Source: Sutterella massiliensis
GTDB lineage: Bacteria > Pseudomonadota > Gammaproteobacteria > Burkholderiales > Burkholderiaceae_F
Reading direction: 5' to 3'
Length of the DNA stretch: 64,000 bases
NCBI RefSeq assembly: GCF_016899755.1
Contig: NZ_JACJJC010000006.1
Coordinates: forward strand, 91,246-155,245
Below, one piece after another: positions 1-8,396 of this stretch; the stretch's first letter is position 1; each line of letters begins with the position of its first letter. The notes below the pieces were generated by a model that made no database searches, had not been told where the DNA came from, and worked only from the letters and a program-made list of their open reading frames with translations. The position numbers and the translations under genes are program-made.

Positions 1-1
1 C

Positions 2-292
2 GCTTCGGGCGCCGTCGCTGCCGCTCCGACCGCAGCCGCGGGCCCGCACGCGAGCCTGCCCTGCAGCACGTGCCACGCCGACGGCAAGTTTGCCGCGCCG
101 GCCAAGACGACCTGCCTCGGCTGCCACGAATCCTATGAAAAGATTGCCGAGCGCACCGCCAAGATGACGCCCAATCCCCATGCGTCCCACCGCGGTGAAC
201 CCAACTGCTCCAACTGCCATTCGATGCATGCCAAGCCCCGCTTCGAATGCAATGACTGCCACACGTTCAACATCAAGATGAAGGGGGAATAA
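2..292 (+). CDS. Tetraheme cytochrome c subunit of a flavocytochrome c reductase (5' end cut by window)
   Basis: The frame is open from the window edge to TAA at 290-292. About 96 residues carry four CxxCH haem-binding motifs: CSTCH (62-76), CLGCH (113-127), CSNCH (206-220) and CNDCH (248-262). This density matches the small tetraheme cytochrome c3-like domain of Shewanella-type fumarate reductases, here encoded as a separate subunit. The flavoprotein gene begins two bases after the stop, so the pair is certainly co-transcribed. The expected role is passing electrons from the quinol pool in the periplasm to the flavin subunit. The signal peptide and gene start lie outside the window. Confidence 0.88.
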   Translation, partial: ASGAVAAAPTAAAGPHASLPCSTCHADGKFAAPAKTTCLGCHESYEKIAERTAKMTPNPHASHRGEPNCSNCHSMHAKPRFECNDCHTFNIKMKGE

Positions 293-294
293 TC

Positions 295-1836
295 ATGTCT
301 CATACCGATCTTTCCCGCCGTCATTTCCTCGGCGCTGCCGCCGCTTCCGCCGCCGCTGCGCTTCCGCTCGCCGCTCGTGCCGCGAGCACCTCGAACCCCG
401 CTCCCGCCAAGTGGGATCAGTCGGTCGATGTTGTTATTCTCGGCTGCGGCGGCGCGGGCATGATGGCCGCCTGCCAGGCGCACGATGCGGGCGCGAAGGT
501 CGCCATCTTCGATAAGGGCGCGTCGCCCTACCATACCGCCACGTGCCTCTGCGGCGGTCTCTTCACGGCCTGCGGCACGAAGGCGCAGAAGGCCGATCCG
601 AAGATCAAGGACTCCTGGGAAGCCTTTGCCGAAGACATCATGGCCTACGGCAACTACATGTCGCTTAAGGAACCGGTCTACGGCTTCACGAAGCACTCGG
701 GCGAAGCCTTCGACTGGCTCGCCGACCACGGACTCGCGGCCTTCCACCTCGAACCCTATGCCGGCCACACGAACACCCGCGCGCACCGCCAGGAAACCTT
801 CAAGGGGCGCGACTACATCGACTGCCTCGTCAAGCAGCTCAGCGAACGCGGCCTCAAGATCGAACACCACCGCGGCCTCAAGCGCTTCTTCTTCGATGAA
901 AAGGCCAACCGCGTTCTCGGCGTTGCCGTGGCCGGTCCCGACGGCAAGGAAATCACGGTCGAAGCCAAGAAGGGCGTCATCATGGCCACGGGCGGCATCA
1001 CCGGTTCGCCCGAATCGCTCGACCGCTGGGTCCCGAGCGTTGCCGGCAAGGGCGTCGCGATCGGCGGTCCCTCGAACGACGGCGAAGCGATGATGATCGC
1101 CGTGCGCGACATCGGCGTGCCGCTCTCGCACATGCAGTACATCGCCTCCTACCCATGCGGCATCGTCACGCACGGGCGCAACGGCCCCTACTGCCGTTGG
1201 TGGTTCATCACGAACCACGGCGGCATCCTCGTGAACAAGAACGGTCAGCGCTTCGTAACGGAAAAGGAAGGCATCTGCCACGTCACCCCGAAGCTTGCGC
1301 TCAATCCCGACGGCTGCCACTACGTCCTCGCCGACCAGGCGACTTGGGATCGCACGCTGAAGTCGATCAAGCTCGGCGCCCTCGTGGGTCTGCCGTCCTG
1401 GTCCGCCGAACGCGTTGAAGCCGAATTCGCCAAGGGTGAAAACCTCTGGAAGTGCGACACGCTCGAAGAGCTCTGCGAAAAGAGCGGCGTCAATCTCGAA
1501 GGCCTCAAAAAGCAGATCGCCACTTGGAACAAGGCTGTCGAAACGAAGGTCGACAACCAGTTCGGCCGCACCGACCAGCAGTGGAAGCTCGAAAAGGGCC
1601 CGTACTACATGATCCGCATGTTCCCGTGGAACAACCTCTCCTGCGGCGGCGTGCGCGTCACCGAACACTTCGAAGTGCTCGGCTGGGATATGAAGCCCGT
1701 GGGCGGTCTCTACGCGGCCGGCGAAACGGTGGCGGGCGTTCACGGCGCCTTCTACTGCGGCGGCAACGCCTGCGGCTTTGCCCACACGTCCGGCTACATG
1801 GCCGGCAAGTACGTCACGGGCTACAAGGAAGCCTGA
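295..1836 (+). CDS. Tat-exported FAD flavoprotein subunit of flavocytochrome c (fumarate reductase family)
   Basis: The 513-residue protein opens with a twin-arginine signal (SRRHFLGA, residues 7-14) followed by an Ala-rich hydrophobic stretch ending near residue 30. A dinucleotide-binding motif GCGGAG (50-55) in the context VVILGCGGAGMMAAC marks FAD binding. A later ATGG segment and the C-terminal GGNACGFAHTSGYMAGKY fit the fumarate reductase/succinate dehydrogenase flavoprotein superfamily. The family reduces an alkene or related acceptor in the periplasm with electrons from the cytochrome encoded just upstream. The substrate cannot be read from sequence: the C-terminal motif differs from classical fumarate reductases, so other enoates are possible. 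A GGGGGAA ribosome-binding site overlaps the end of the cytochrome gene. Confidence 0.88.
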   Translation: MSHTDLSRRHFLGAAAASAAAALPLAARAASTSNPAPAKWDQSVDVVILGCGGAGMMAACQAHDAGAKVAIFDKGASPYHTATCLCGGLFTACGTKAQKADPKIKDSWEAFAEDIMAYGNYMSLKEPVYGFTKHSGEAFDWLADHGLAAFHLEPYAGHTNTRAHRQETFKGRDYIDCLVKQLSERGLKIEHHRGLKRFFFDEKANRVLGVAVAGPDGKEITVEAKKGVIMATGGITGSPESLDRWVPSVAGKGVAIGGPSNDGEAMMIAVRDIGVPLSHMQYIASYPCGIVTHGRNGPYCRWWFITNHGGILVNKNGQRFVTEKEGICHVTPKLALNPDGCHYVLADQATWDRTLKSIKLGALVGLPSWSAERVEAEFAKGENLWKCDTLEELCEKSGVNLEGLKKQIATWNKAVETKVDNQFGRTDQQWKLEKGPYYMIRMFPWNNLSCGGVRVTEHFEVLGWDMKPVGGLYAAGETVAGVHGAFYCGGNACGFAHTSGYMAGKYVTGYKEA

Positions 1837-2335
1837 TCGACGCCATGCACTTCTGAAGTGCATTGAGGCACTTTGAAACGGGAAGAATCCGCTCTTTTGC
1901 TCCTGTGACGGATTCTTCCCGGTGCACCAAGTCCCGTCCGTTCATTTCAGCGTATGCGCGGCGATTTCCTCCTCCTTTGCGCCGTACGGTTCGCTTCGAC
2001 AATGCGCTCGGGCAATCCTCTGCCGGGGCCTCAACCTGTCTCGGGCTCTGAAGAGGTTTTTTTGAGGTTCTCAGCCGATTTCGGTTCGCCGAAGTCGGCT
2101 TTTTTTCGCATCATTTTTTGATGCGATTTCTCCCAATACCCTCTTACAAAGCTCGGATACCGTCCGCGGCATGTATCCGTAATAACTAGGTCGAACTACC
2201 ATTTTTCTCGACCCGCGCGAGTAAAGAAGCACCCGCGCGAAACCCAACCGAACGCGCCGCCCGGGCAGAGAAGCGCCGAGCGCAGTCCCCGAAAAGCGCG
2301 CGCATTCGCGAACGCAACCCCAAGGAGAAACAATC
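1837..2335. other. Gene-free stretch between the flavocytochrome operon and the Tat TIM-barrel gene
   Basis: No credible coding sequence is visible. The stretch holds a 12-bp inverted repeat at 1880-1891/1909-1920 (arms GGGAAGAATCCG and its complement, no T tail), a terminator at 2073-2106, and a small palindrome at 2107-2125. A promoter for the downstream gene is expected here, but I cannot assign one with confidence. Confidence 0.5.
2073..2106 (+). terminator. Intrinsic terminator downstream of the flavocytochrome genes
   Basis: A 12-bp stem with one mismatch (2073-2084 with 2089-2100) and a TTCG tetraloop runs directly into a T tract (2100-2106). Its position suits termination of the cytochrome-flavoprotein transcript. 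Confidence 0.8.
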
Positions 2336-3289
2336 ATGTTCACCCGTCGCAGCTTCCTTCGCAACGCGGCCGCCGCCGGTCTGGCCGCCGGTTCCATGGG
2401 CGCTTTTTCCGGGAGCGCGCACGCCGCCGTCGCCCCGAAGGCACTGAAGGACGTGAAGTTCGAGCCCCTCAAGCTGCCGCGCCCGATCAGTCTCGCCGCG
2501 CTCACGGTGCTCGACGTCTCGCCCGCGAACCAGGTGCTCTGCGCCGCAAAGGCAGGTTACAGCCACGTCGGCATTCGCCTCGTGCCTGCCACGCCCACCG
2601 AAACGCAGTGGGACATGATCGGCGACACGCCGATGGTGCGCGAAGTCGAAGCCAACCTCAAGGCGACGGGCGTGAAGGTGCTTGACGTGGAAATCCTGCG
2701 CGTGAAGCCCGACACCCGCGCGATCAACTGGAAGCCCTTCTTCGAAACGGGTGCGCGACTGGGCGCCACCGACGTGCTCGTCGCCGCTAACGACCCCAAC
2801 TATGAACGCTTCCTCGACAACTTCGCCGAACTTTGCGAAATCGCCCATCCCTACGGGCTCTCGCTCTCGATCGAACCGATGCCCTGGTGCGATATCTCGA
2901 CCGTGAAGCAGGCGGGCGACGCCATGAAGCGCGTCAACCGTCCGAACGCGGGCGTGCTCGTCGACCCGATTCACTTCTATCGCGCCGACAACGACTACGC
3001 CGACATTGATGCGCTGCCGAAGGGCTCGCTCAAGTACTGCCAGATGTGCGACCTCACGGCCGACAAGCCCAAGGACATGGACGGCATCCTCTATCAGGCG
3101 CGCAACTTCCGTCTGTCGCCGGGCACGGGCGCGGGCGACCTCACGACGCTCCTGAAGCACCTCCCGGGGCTGCCGATCTCGATCGAAGCGTGCAACGCCG
3201 AACTCGCGCTTGCGATGTCGCCCGTCGAACGCGCCCGCATGTATCTTGAAGACATGGTCGCCGTTCTCAACAAGGCGGGCGAACACTAA
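2336..3289 (+). CDS. Tat-exported xylose-isomerase-like TIM-barrel protein
   Basis: The 317-residue product starts with a twin-arginine signal (TRRSFLRN, residues 3-10) and an Ala/Gly-rich hydrophobic segment ending at about residue 31. The rest resembles sugar-phosphate isomerase/epimerase (AP endonuclease family 2) TIM barrels. Acidic residues in the contexts SIEPMPW, LVDPIHFYR and SIEACNAEL sit where the family binds divalent metal. Members are usually cytoplasmic isomerases or epimerases acting on sugars, inositols or hydroxypyruvate, so a Tat-exported version points to a periplasmic substrate that I cannot name. The start is supported by AGGAG at 2322-2326. It appears to be a single-gene unit with a hairpin after it. 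Confidence 0.8.
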   Translation: MFTRRSFLRNAAAAGLAAGSMGAFSGSAHAAVAPKALKDVKFEPLKLPRPISLAALTVLDVSPANQVLCAAKAGYSHVGIRLVPATPTETQWDMIGDTPMVREVEANLKATGVKVLDVEILRVKPDTRAINWKPFFETGARLGATDVLVAANDPNYERFLDNFAELCEIAHPYGLSLSIEPMPWCDISTVKQAGDAMKRVNRPNAGVLVDPIHFYRADNDYADIDALPKGSLKYCQMCDLTADKPKDMDGILYQARNFRLSPGTGAGDLTTLLKHLPGLPISIEACNAELALAMSPVERARMYLEDMVAVLNKAGEH

Positions 3290-3320
3290 AGCGTCGCAAC
3301 CGCCCTCCCATATTCCCCCA

Positions 3321-3347
3321 AAGGCGCCGAAGCGAGAGCGGCGCCTT
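3321..3347 (+). terminator. Hairpin after the TIM-barrel gene
   Basis: A 9-bp perfect stem, AAGGCGCCG with its complement, encloses a 9-base loop between the plus-strand gene and the convergent smc gene. There is no T tract, so its efficiency as a terminator is uncertain. Confidence 0.5.
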
Positions 3348-3377
3348 AGGTAGAAACGGTCTCCGGCAAACGGTTGA

Positions 3378-6300
3378 TCAGCCCGGCAAACGCCGGGCTT
3401 TCGCGTTTTGGGCGTAGCTCACCGCCTCGTCAATATCGACGCTCACGACGCGCGAGACGCCGGGCTCCTTCATCGTGACGCCGATCAAAGACGTCGCGAA
3501 CTCCATCGTGATGCGGTTGTGCGTGATGATGAGAAACTGCGTCGCTTCGGCCATCTTGAGGCAAAGCGATGCGAGACGCGCCTGATTGGCTTCGTCAAGC
3601 GGCCCGTCGACTTCGTCCAGGAGACAGAAGGGGGCGGGATTGAGGCGAAACATTGCAAAGACGAGCGCGGTCGCGGTCAACGTCTGCTCGCCCCCGGAGA
3701 GCGACTTCACCGAGGCGTTGCGCTTCCCGGGCGGCTGCGCGATCACTTCGATCCCGGCCGAGAGAATCTCTTCGCCCGTCATCACGAGTTCTGCCCGACC
3801 GCCGCCGAAAAGCACGCGGAAGCACTCGGCAAAATGTGCGCGCACCGCTTCGAACGTCTCGCGAATGCGAGCGCGCGTTTCCTGGTCGATCTTTCGAATC
3901 GCCGCTTCAAGCGTCGCGATCGCCTGCTCGAGGTCGGCCATCTGAGCGGCGGTCGCTTTGTAAGCGTCTTCGGCTGCCTTGAGGTGGTCGAGCGCGGCGT
4001 GGTTGACCGGGCCGAGTGCGGCCATTTCGTTCATGAAGCGCGAGACTTCGTTACGTACCGTCACGGCCTTGACGCCGCGCGTCTGCGCGAGCACGGCCAT
4101 CGCCGTCCAATCGGCGCCGAGCTCGTCCATTCGGGCGGAAAACTGATCGCGCAGCGTCTCGTTTTGCTGCGCGGCTGCGCGCAGGTCGCCGAGCGACTCC
4201 GTGAGCGGCAGAATCTGCTCGCGCAGCGTTCTCGCGATCCGCTCGTTGGCGGCAGCCTTCTCTTTGGCGAGCGCAAGCGCCTGCGCGGCAGCGCGCTCGG
4301 CCTTTTCGAGCGCATCGAGTTCGAGAAGACGACTTTCGATCGTCGCCTCAACGCGCGTGTCGACATTCTCTTCGAGTTCGGCGCGTGCGGCGGCCGCTCG
4401 CTTTTCTTCGCGCTCGATGTCGGCCGCAATGTCGGTGCGGCGCGTCGTGAGGGAACGCCGTTGCGCCTGGCGTTCGTTTAAGGCCATCCGCTTTAACGAA
4501 AGCGCGTGCGACTTGCGAAGCGCGTCACGCTCAAGCCCCGCGCGCCGCTCGCGCGCACGACGCTCGGCATCCTGCGCGCGTACGGCCTCCCGCTCGAGTG
4601 CGTCAAGCGCGTCGAGCGCCTCCTCGGCGAGCGCCATCGCTTCGTCGACGGCGGTGTGCTTTGCATCCACCTCCTTTAAGAGCGCTTCGTGCGAGAGCTT
4701 CAGATCCGCCTCGCGCCGTTCATATTCCGCCTTGGCGCGCAAAAGTTCCCCGCGGGCCGCTCGCGCTGCCTGCAGGCGCTCCTGCGCGATTGCGGCCATG
4801 CGCTTTGTGGTTTGTGCGCGCTCTTTGGCCGATTCGAGCGCATCGGCGGCGCACTTTCGCGCGTCGTCCTTTTCGCCCGACTCGATTTCGAGCCGCTCGA
4901 GCATTTCGGCTGCGCGCCGGATGTCCTGCTCGCGCGAGAGCATCGAGAGCGACGGATCGTCGTCGGCCCAAAAACTGATGGACGCGCGCGTGACGACGTC
5001 GCCCGCGGGCGTCACGAGTCGATCGGCGTCGCCCAAAGCACTGCGAAGACGCATCGCTTCGGCAAGACTCTCGACCGCCCCCGTGTGCGCGAGCCAGGCG
5101 GCGAGCGCCGCACGCGCGCCGGCGGCCGCCGCGTCGCCTTCGGCGTCCGTGACGCGCACGAATTGGAGAAGCTTCGGCACCGAGACACCGTTCTGAAGAA
5201 CAAGGTGCATCTCGCTTTCCTGCGAAGCATTCGCGCGCTCGGCGTCAGCCGCCTGCGTCTCACCCGCGCCCCCCAGGCGCGCACCGATCCCGTCGACGGG
5301 CGCGACAAAGACCGCACGAACGGGCGGACGTGCCTCAGCGAAGCCCGCAACGGTTCGCAGGTCGCGCAAAAGCATCGCGCGCACGTGCTTTTCGAGCACG
5401 GCTTCGAGCGCCGTCACCCACGCGGGCTCAACGTCGATTGTGCGCGCGAGTTCGGGCATGCCGATGAGCCCCGTTTCTTCGAGCCAGTCGCGTGCGCGGT
5501 CCGACTGCGCGGCCTGCGCCTGAACGGCTTCGAGCGTCTCGAGCGTGGCGCTCTGCGCTTTGAGTTTCGAGAGCGTTGAAAAGTAAGCTTCGTTCGCCGC
5601 CTCGAGCGCATCGTGCGCGTCGCTTTGCGCCGCGTCGGCCGCTTCGCGTGCTTCAGCCGCCTCTTCGGCAAGCGCTGCGGCGACTTCGGCTGTTTCTTCT
5701 GCCTCTTCTAGAAGCGCCTCGTCGGGCTTTTCGAGCGCTTCGCGCTCGGCATCGAACCCTTTGGCGCGCCGTTCGAGCTCTTCAAGGCGTGCGCGCTCGG
5801 CCGCGTACTTGGCATCGCGCTCGGCCGCCACTCGCCGTTCACGCTCGAGCTTCGTCGAGAGCGCCGCTGCCGCTTCCGCCGTTTTGCGCTCGTCTTCGCG
5901 CGCGGCTTCGAGTGCCGCCTCTTCGCGCAGCGACGCCTCTTCGAGCTCGGCGAGCGTCTCTTCGAGTTCGTCGGCGGCGCCCGCGGCCGCCTCGAGCTCA
6001 CCGTCGATTTTCTCGAGCGCAGCGCGCTTTTCCTCGAGTGTCGCCTCCGCTTCAGCGAGCGAGCGCTCGGCTAGCCGCCGCTTCTCGAGCAGGTGCTTGA
6101 GTTCGCCCTCGAGACGCGCGAGCGCCTTCTCAGCTTCGGCGAGCGCCTTGGCGGCGCTCTCGTGGCGCCCTGTGGCGTCGAGCACGGCCGCTTCGAGCTG
6201 CTCACGCTCAAGATCGGCCTCTTCGAGCGCCGCCTTCTTCTGCGCGATCTCGTTTTCGTTTTTCGCCACCGCCGCGCGCGCCTCTTCGGCGGCCCGGCGC

Positions 6301-7022
6301 GCCTCTTCGTACTGCAGGAAGTACCAGAGCGATTCCGACCGGAGCTTTTGCGCTTCGAGCGCCTTCCAGCGTGCGGCCGTTTCCGCTTCGGCGCGCAGCC
6401 GATCGATTTCCTGCTGCTTCACAACCTGCAGGTCGCCCGCGCGATCGAGGTTCTCCCGCGTGCCTCTTAAAAGCGTCTCGGTCTCGCGGCGCCGCTCTTT
6501 ATAAAGCGACACGCCCGCGGCTTCTTCGATATAGCCGCGCAGCTCCTCGGGTTTGGCTTTGATGAAGTCGGTGACCATCCCCTGCGAGATGATCGCGTAG
6601 CTCTTGGGGCCGAGCCCCGTGCCCATGAAGATTTCCTGGACGTCGCGCCGGCGCACCTGCTGGTGATTGATGAAATAGGCCGACGTCCCGTCGCGCGTCA
6701 CGACGCGGCGTACCGAGAGTTCGGCAAAAGCCGCCCACGGGCCCTTCACGGTGCCGTCGCTGTTGTCGAGCACGAGTTCGACCATGGCGCGGCCGATCGG
6801 CGCACGCGTCGCCGACCCCGAAAAAATGAGGTCGGTCATCGTGCTCGAGCCGCGCAGCTCGCTCGCGCGTCCTTCACCGAGCACCCAGCGTACGGCGTCG
6901 ATGATGTTCGACTTGCCGCAGCCGTTCGGGCCCACGACGCCCGTAAAAGCGTCCTTGAGCTCGATGAGCGTCGGATCGGCGAAGCTTTTGAAGCCGGCAA
7001 GTTTTATCTGGGCGAGACGCAC
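3378..7022 (-). CDS. smc: Chromosome partition protein SMC
   Basis: From the GTG at 7022 the product is 1214 residues, normal for bacterial SMC. It begins VRLAQIKLAGFKSF, the conserved N-terminus. Walker A GPNGCGKS is at residues 31-38. Long Glu/Ala/Arg-rich coiled coils flank a central hinge, then come the ABC signature LSGGEQ (about 1108) and Walker B CLLDEVD (about 1133). SMC dimers organise and segregate the chromosome with ScpA and ScpB, which are not in this window. The GTG was chosen because conserved sequence starts there, although no clear ribosome-binding site precedes it. An ATG at 7124 preceded by AGGAAGA would add 34 non-conserved residues and is a real alternative. Confidence 0.93.
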   Translation of the reverse strand: MRLAQIKLAGFKSFADPTLIELKDAFTGVVGPNGCGKSNIIDAVRWVLGEGRASELRGSSTMTDLIFSGSATRAPIGRAMVELVLDNSDGTVKGPWAAFAELSVRRVVTRDGTSAYFINHQQVRRRDVQEIFMGTGLGPKSYAIISQGMVTDFIKAKPEELRGYIEEAAGVSLYKERRRETETLLRGTRENLDRAGDLQVVKQQEIDRLRAEAETAARWKALEAQKLRSESLWYFLQYEEARRAAEEARAAVAKNENEIAQKKAALEEADLEREQLEAAVLDATGRHESAAKALAEAEKALARLEGELKHLLEKRRLAERSLAEAEATLEEKRAALEKIDGELEAAAGAADELEETLAELEEASLREEAALEAAREDERKTAEAAAALSTKLERERRVAAERDAKYAAERARLEELERRAKGFDAEREALEKPDEALLEEAEETAEVAAALAEEAAEAREAADAAQSDAHDALEAANEAYFSTLSKLKAQSATLETLEAVQAQAAQSDRARDWLEETGLIGMPELARTIDVEPAWVTALEAVLEKHVRAMLLRDLRTVAGFAEARPPVRAVFVAPVDGIGARLGGAGETQAADAERANASQESEMHLVLQNGVSVPKLLQFVRVTDAEGDAAAAGARAALAAWLAHTGAVESLAEAMRLRSALGDADRLVTPAGDVVTRASISFWADDDPSLSMLSREQDIRRAAEMLERLEIESGEKDDARKCAADALESAKERAQTTKRMAAIAQERLQAARAARGELLRAKAEYERREADLKLSHEALLKEVDAKHTAVDEAMALAEEALDALDALEREAVRAQDAERRARERRAGLERDALRKSHALSLKRMALNERQAQRRSLTTRRTDIAADIEREEKRAAAARAELEENVDTRVEATIESRLLELDALEKAERAAAQALALAKEKAAANERIARTLREQILPLTESLGDLRAAAQQNETLRDQFSARMDELGADWTAMAVLAQTRGVKAVTVRNEVSRFMNEMAALGPVNHAALDHLKAAEDAYKATAAQMADLEQAIATLEAAIRKIDQETRARIRETFEAVRAHFAECFRVLFGGGRAELVMTGEEILSAGIEVIAQPPGKRNASVKSLSGGEQTLTATALVFAMFRLNPAPFCLLDEVDGPLDEANQARLASLCLKMAEATQFLIITHNRITMEFATSLIGVTMKEPGVSRVVSVDIDEAVSYAQNAKARRLPG

Positions 7023-7222
7023 GGAAAGAGACGTTTTCGGGAGGAGGAGTTGCGGGAACGGGTTCCGGACGAACCCAAGAGCGGCGGCATAGCCGGTTCG
7101 TGCGCATGCACGCGCGCGAACCATTTCTTCCTGAGATGGGAAAGCCGGTCGACGCCCGGCAACGAGGCTCGCTTTTATTGGTGTTATCCCTTGAAAAGCG
7201 AGTGGTCTTCTCAATGCGGCGC

Positions 7223-7231
7223 ATTGTAGCA
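7223..7231 (-). promoter_or_regulatory. Candidate extended -10 promoter for smc
   Basis: Read on the minus strand, TGCTACAAT is an extended -10 element (TGn plus TACAAT at 7228-7223) about 200 bases before the SMC GTG. No good -35 is seen. It lies back to back with the prmB promoter. Confidence 0.4.
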
Positions 7232-7296
7232 AAGGCGCTCGGACGAGTCGCCGTTCGTGCCGCGCACCCGCGTTTTTCGAGTAGGCATAGGGCGGA

Positions 7297-7325
7297 TTCA
7301 GCGGCGTCGGCCCCTTCGCTATAAT
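7297..7325 (+). promoter_or_regulatory. Candidate sigma-70 promoter for prmB-yheS
   Basis: A perfect -10 TATAAT (7320-7325) lies 17 bases after a weak -35-like TTCAGC (7297-7302). It is the only strong -10 in the region, and the predicted transcript would start near 7332, about 130 bases before the prmB ATG. Confidence 0.5.
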
Positions 7326-7462
7326 GCCGCGATTCCTTTGAATTCACGCGCCTGCGGGGCGCGTTTGCAGGCGAGCCTCCGCTCGCAGACCCGCCTTGGC
7401 ACACCGCGGGCGAGCACTGCGCCCAAAAGCGACAAGCCAAGCACAATCGGGAGAACACATTC

Positions 7463-8386
7463 ATGTACGAAACCGCGCCGCTCCTTGACGATCCGATTCA
7501 CAATCTCAAGACGATCCGCGACCTCTACCGCTGGGCGATCACGGAAATGGAAAATGCCGACCTCTCCTACGGCCACGGCTCGCCCGACGCCGCCGAAGAG
7601 GCGTCCTTCCTGATCTGCCGCGCGCTCAAGCTCCCCTTTGAGCGCTTTGAAACGTTTTTCGACGCCGCGCTCACGCACAACGAACTCGTGCGCCTCGTGC
7701 ATCTGATCGACCGCCGCGTGCACGACAAGACCCCGACGGCCTACCTCCTCAAGGAAGCCTGGCTCACGGGGCATCGCTTCTACATTGACGAGCGCGCGCT
7801 CATTCCGCGCTCCTACATCGCCGAGCTCCTCGAAGAGGACCTCGCCCCCTGGATCGACGATCCGTACGAAGTCGAGTCGGTGCTCGACCTCTGCACGGGC
7901 TCGGGGTGTCTGGCGATTCTCGCGCAGGGGACATTCCCGAATGCGCGCGTGACGGGCTCGGACATCTCGGCCGATGCGCTTGAAGTCGCCAAGATCAACC
8001 GCCGCGACTACGGACTCGAGGACGACCTCGAGCTCGTTCAGGGCGACCTCTTCGCCTCGCTCGAAGGCCGCCGGTTCGAGCTCATCATCACGAACCCGCC
8101 CTACGTCACGACGGCCTCGATGGCGCGGCTCCCCGCCGAATACCGCCACGAGCCCGCGCTCGCTCTCGGCGCGGGCGACGACGGCATGGACGTCGTTCGC
8201 CGCATTCTGCGCGAAGCCAAAGACCACCTCACCGAAAACGGCATGATCATCGTTGAAGTGGGCGACGGCCTTGAAGCCGTTGAAGCGATGTACCCGGGGC
8301 TGCCCCTCACGTGGCTCACCGTTTCGGGCGGCGACGACCAGGTCTTCATGGCCCGCGCCGAAGATCTGCGCGCATATTTCAGCTGA
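7463..8386 (+). CDS. prmB: Ribosomal protein uL3 glutamine N5-methyltransferase
   Basis: The 307-residue protein has the PrmB layout. There is an N-terminal helical region, then RALIPRSYIAELLEE, the SAM-binding motif LDLCTGSGCLAI, and the catalytic NPPYVT motif that recognises the glutamine amide. The variant after NPPY (EYRHEPALALGAGDDGMD) is characteristic of PrmB rather than PrmC or HemK. It methylates the conserved glutamine of ribosomal protein L3. A GGGAG ribosome-binding site precedes the ATG. The ABC-F gene starts 11 bases after the stop, so the two form an operon. Confidence 0.92.
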   Translation: MYETAPLLDDPIHNLKTIRDLYRWAITEMENADLSYGHGSPDAAEEASFLICRALKLPFERFETFFDAALTHNELVRLVHLIDRRVHDKTPTAYLLKEAWLTGHRFYIDERALIPRSYIAELLEEDLAPWIDDPYEVESVLDLCTGSGCLAILAQGTFPNARVTGSDISADALEVAKINRRDYGLEDDLELVQGDLFASLEGRRFELIITNPPYVTTASMARLPAEYRHEPALALGAGDDGMDVVRRILREAKDHLTENGMIIVEVGDGLEAVEAMYPGLPLTWLTVSGGDDQVFMARAEDLRAYFS

Positions 8387-8396
8387 GGCGCGATCG

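Larger units (their letters stand above)
7023..7462. other. Divergent smc/prmB intergenic region
   Basis: The region between the two divergent starts carries a promoter candidate for each direction (7223-7231 minus; 7297-7325 plus). If the ATG at 7124 is the true smc start, part of it is coding. No other gene is seen. Confidence 0.5.
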
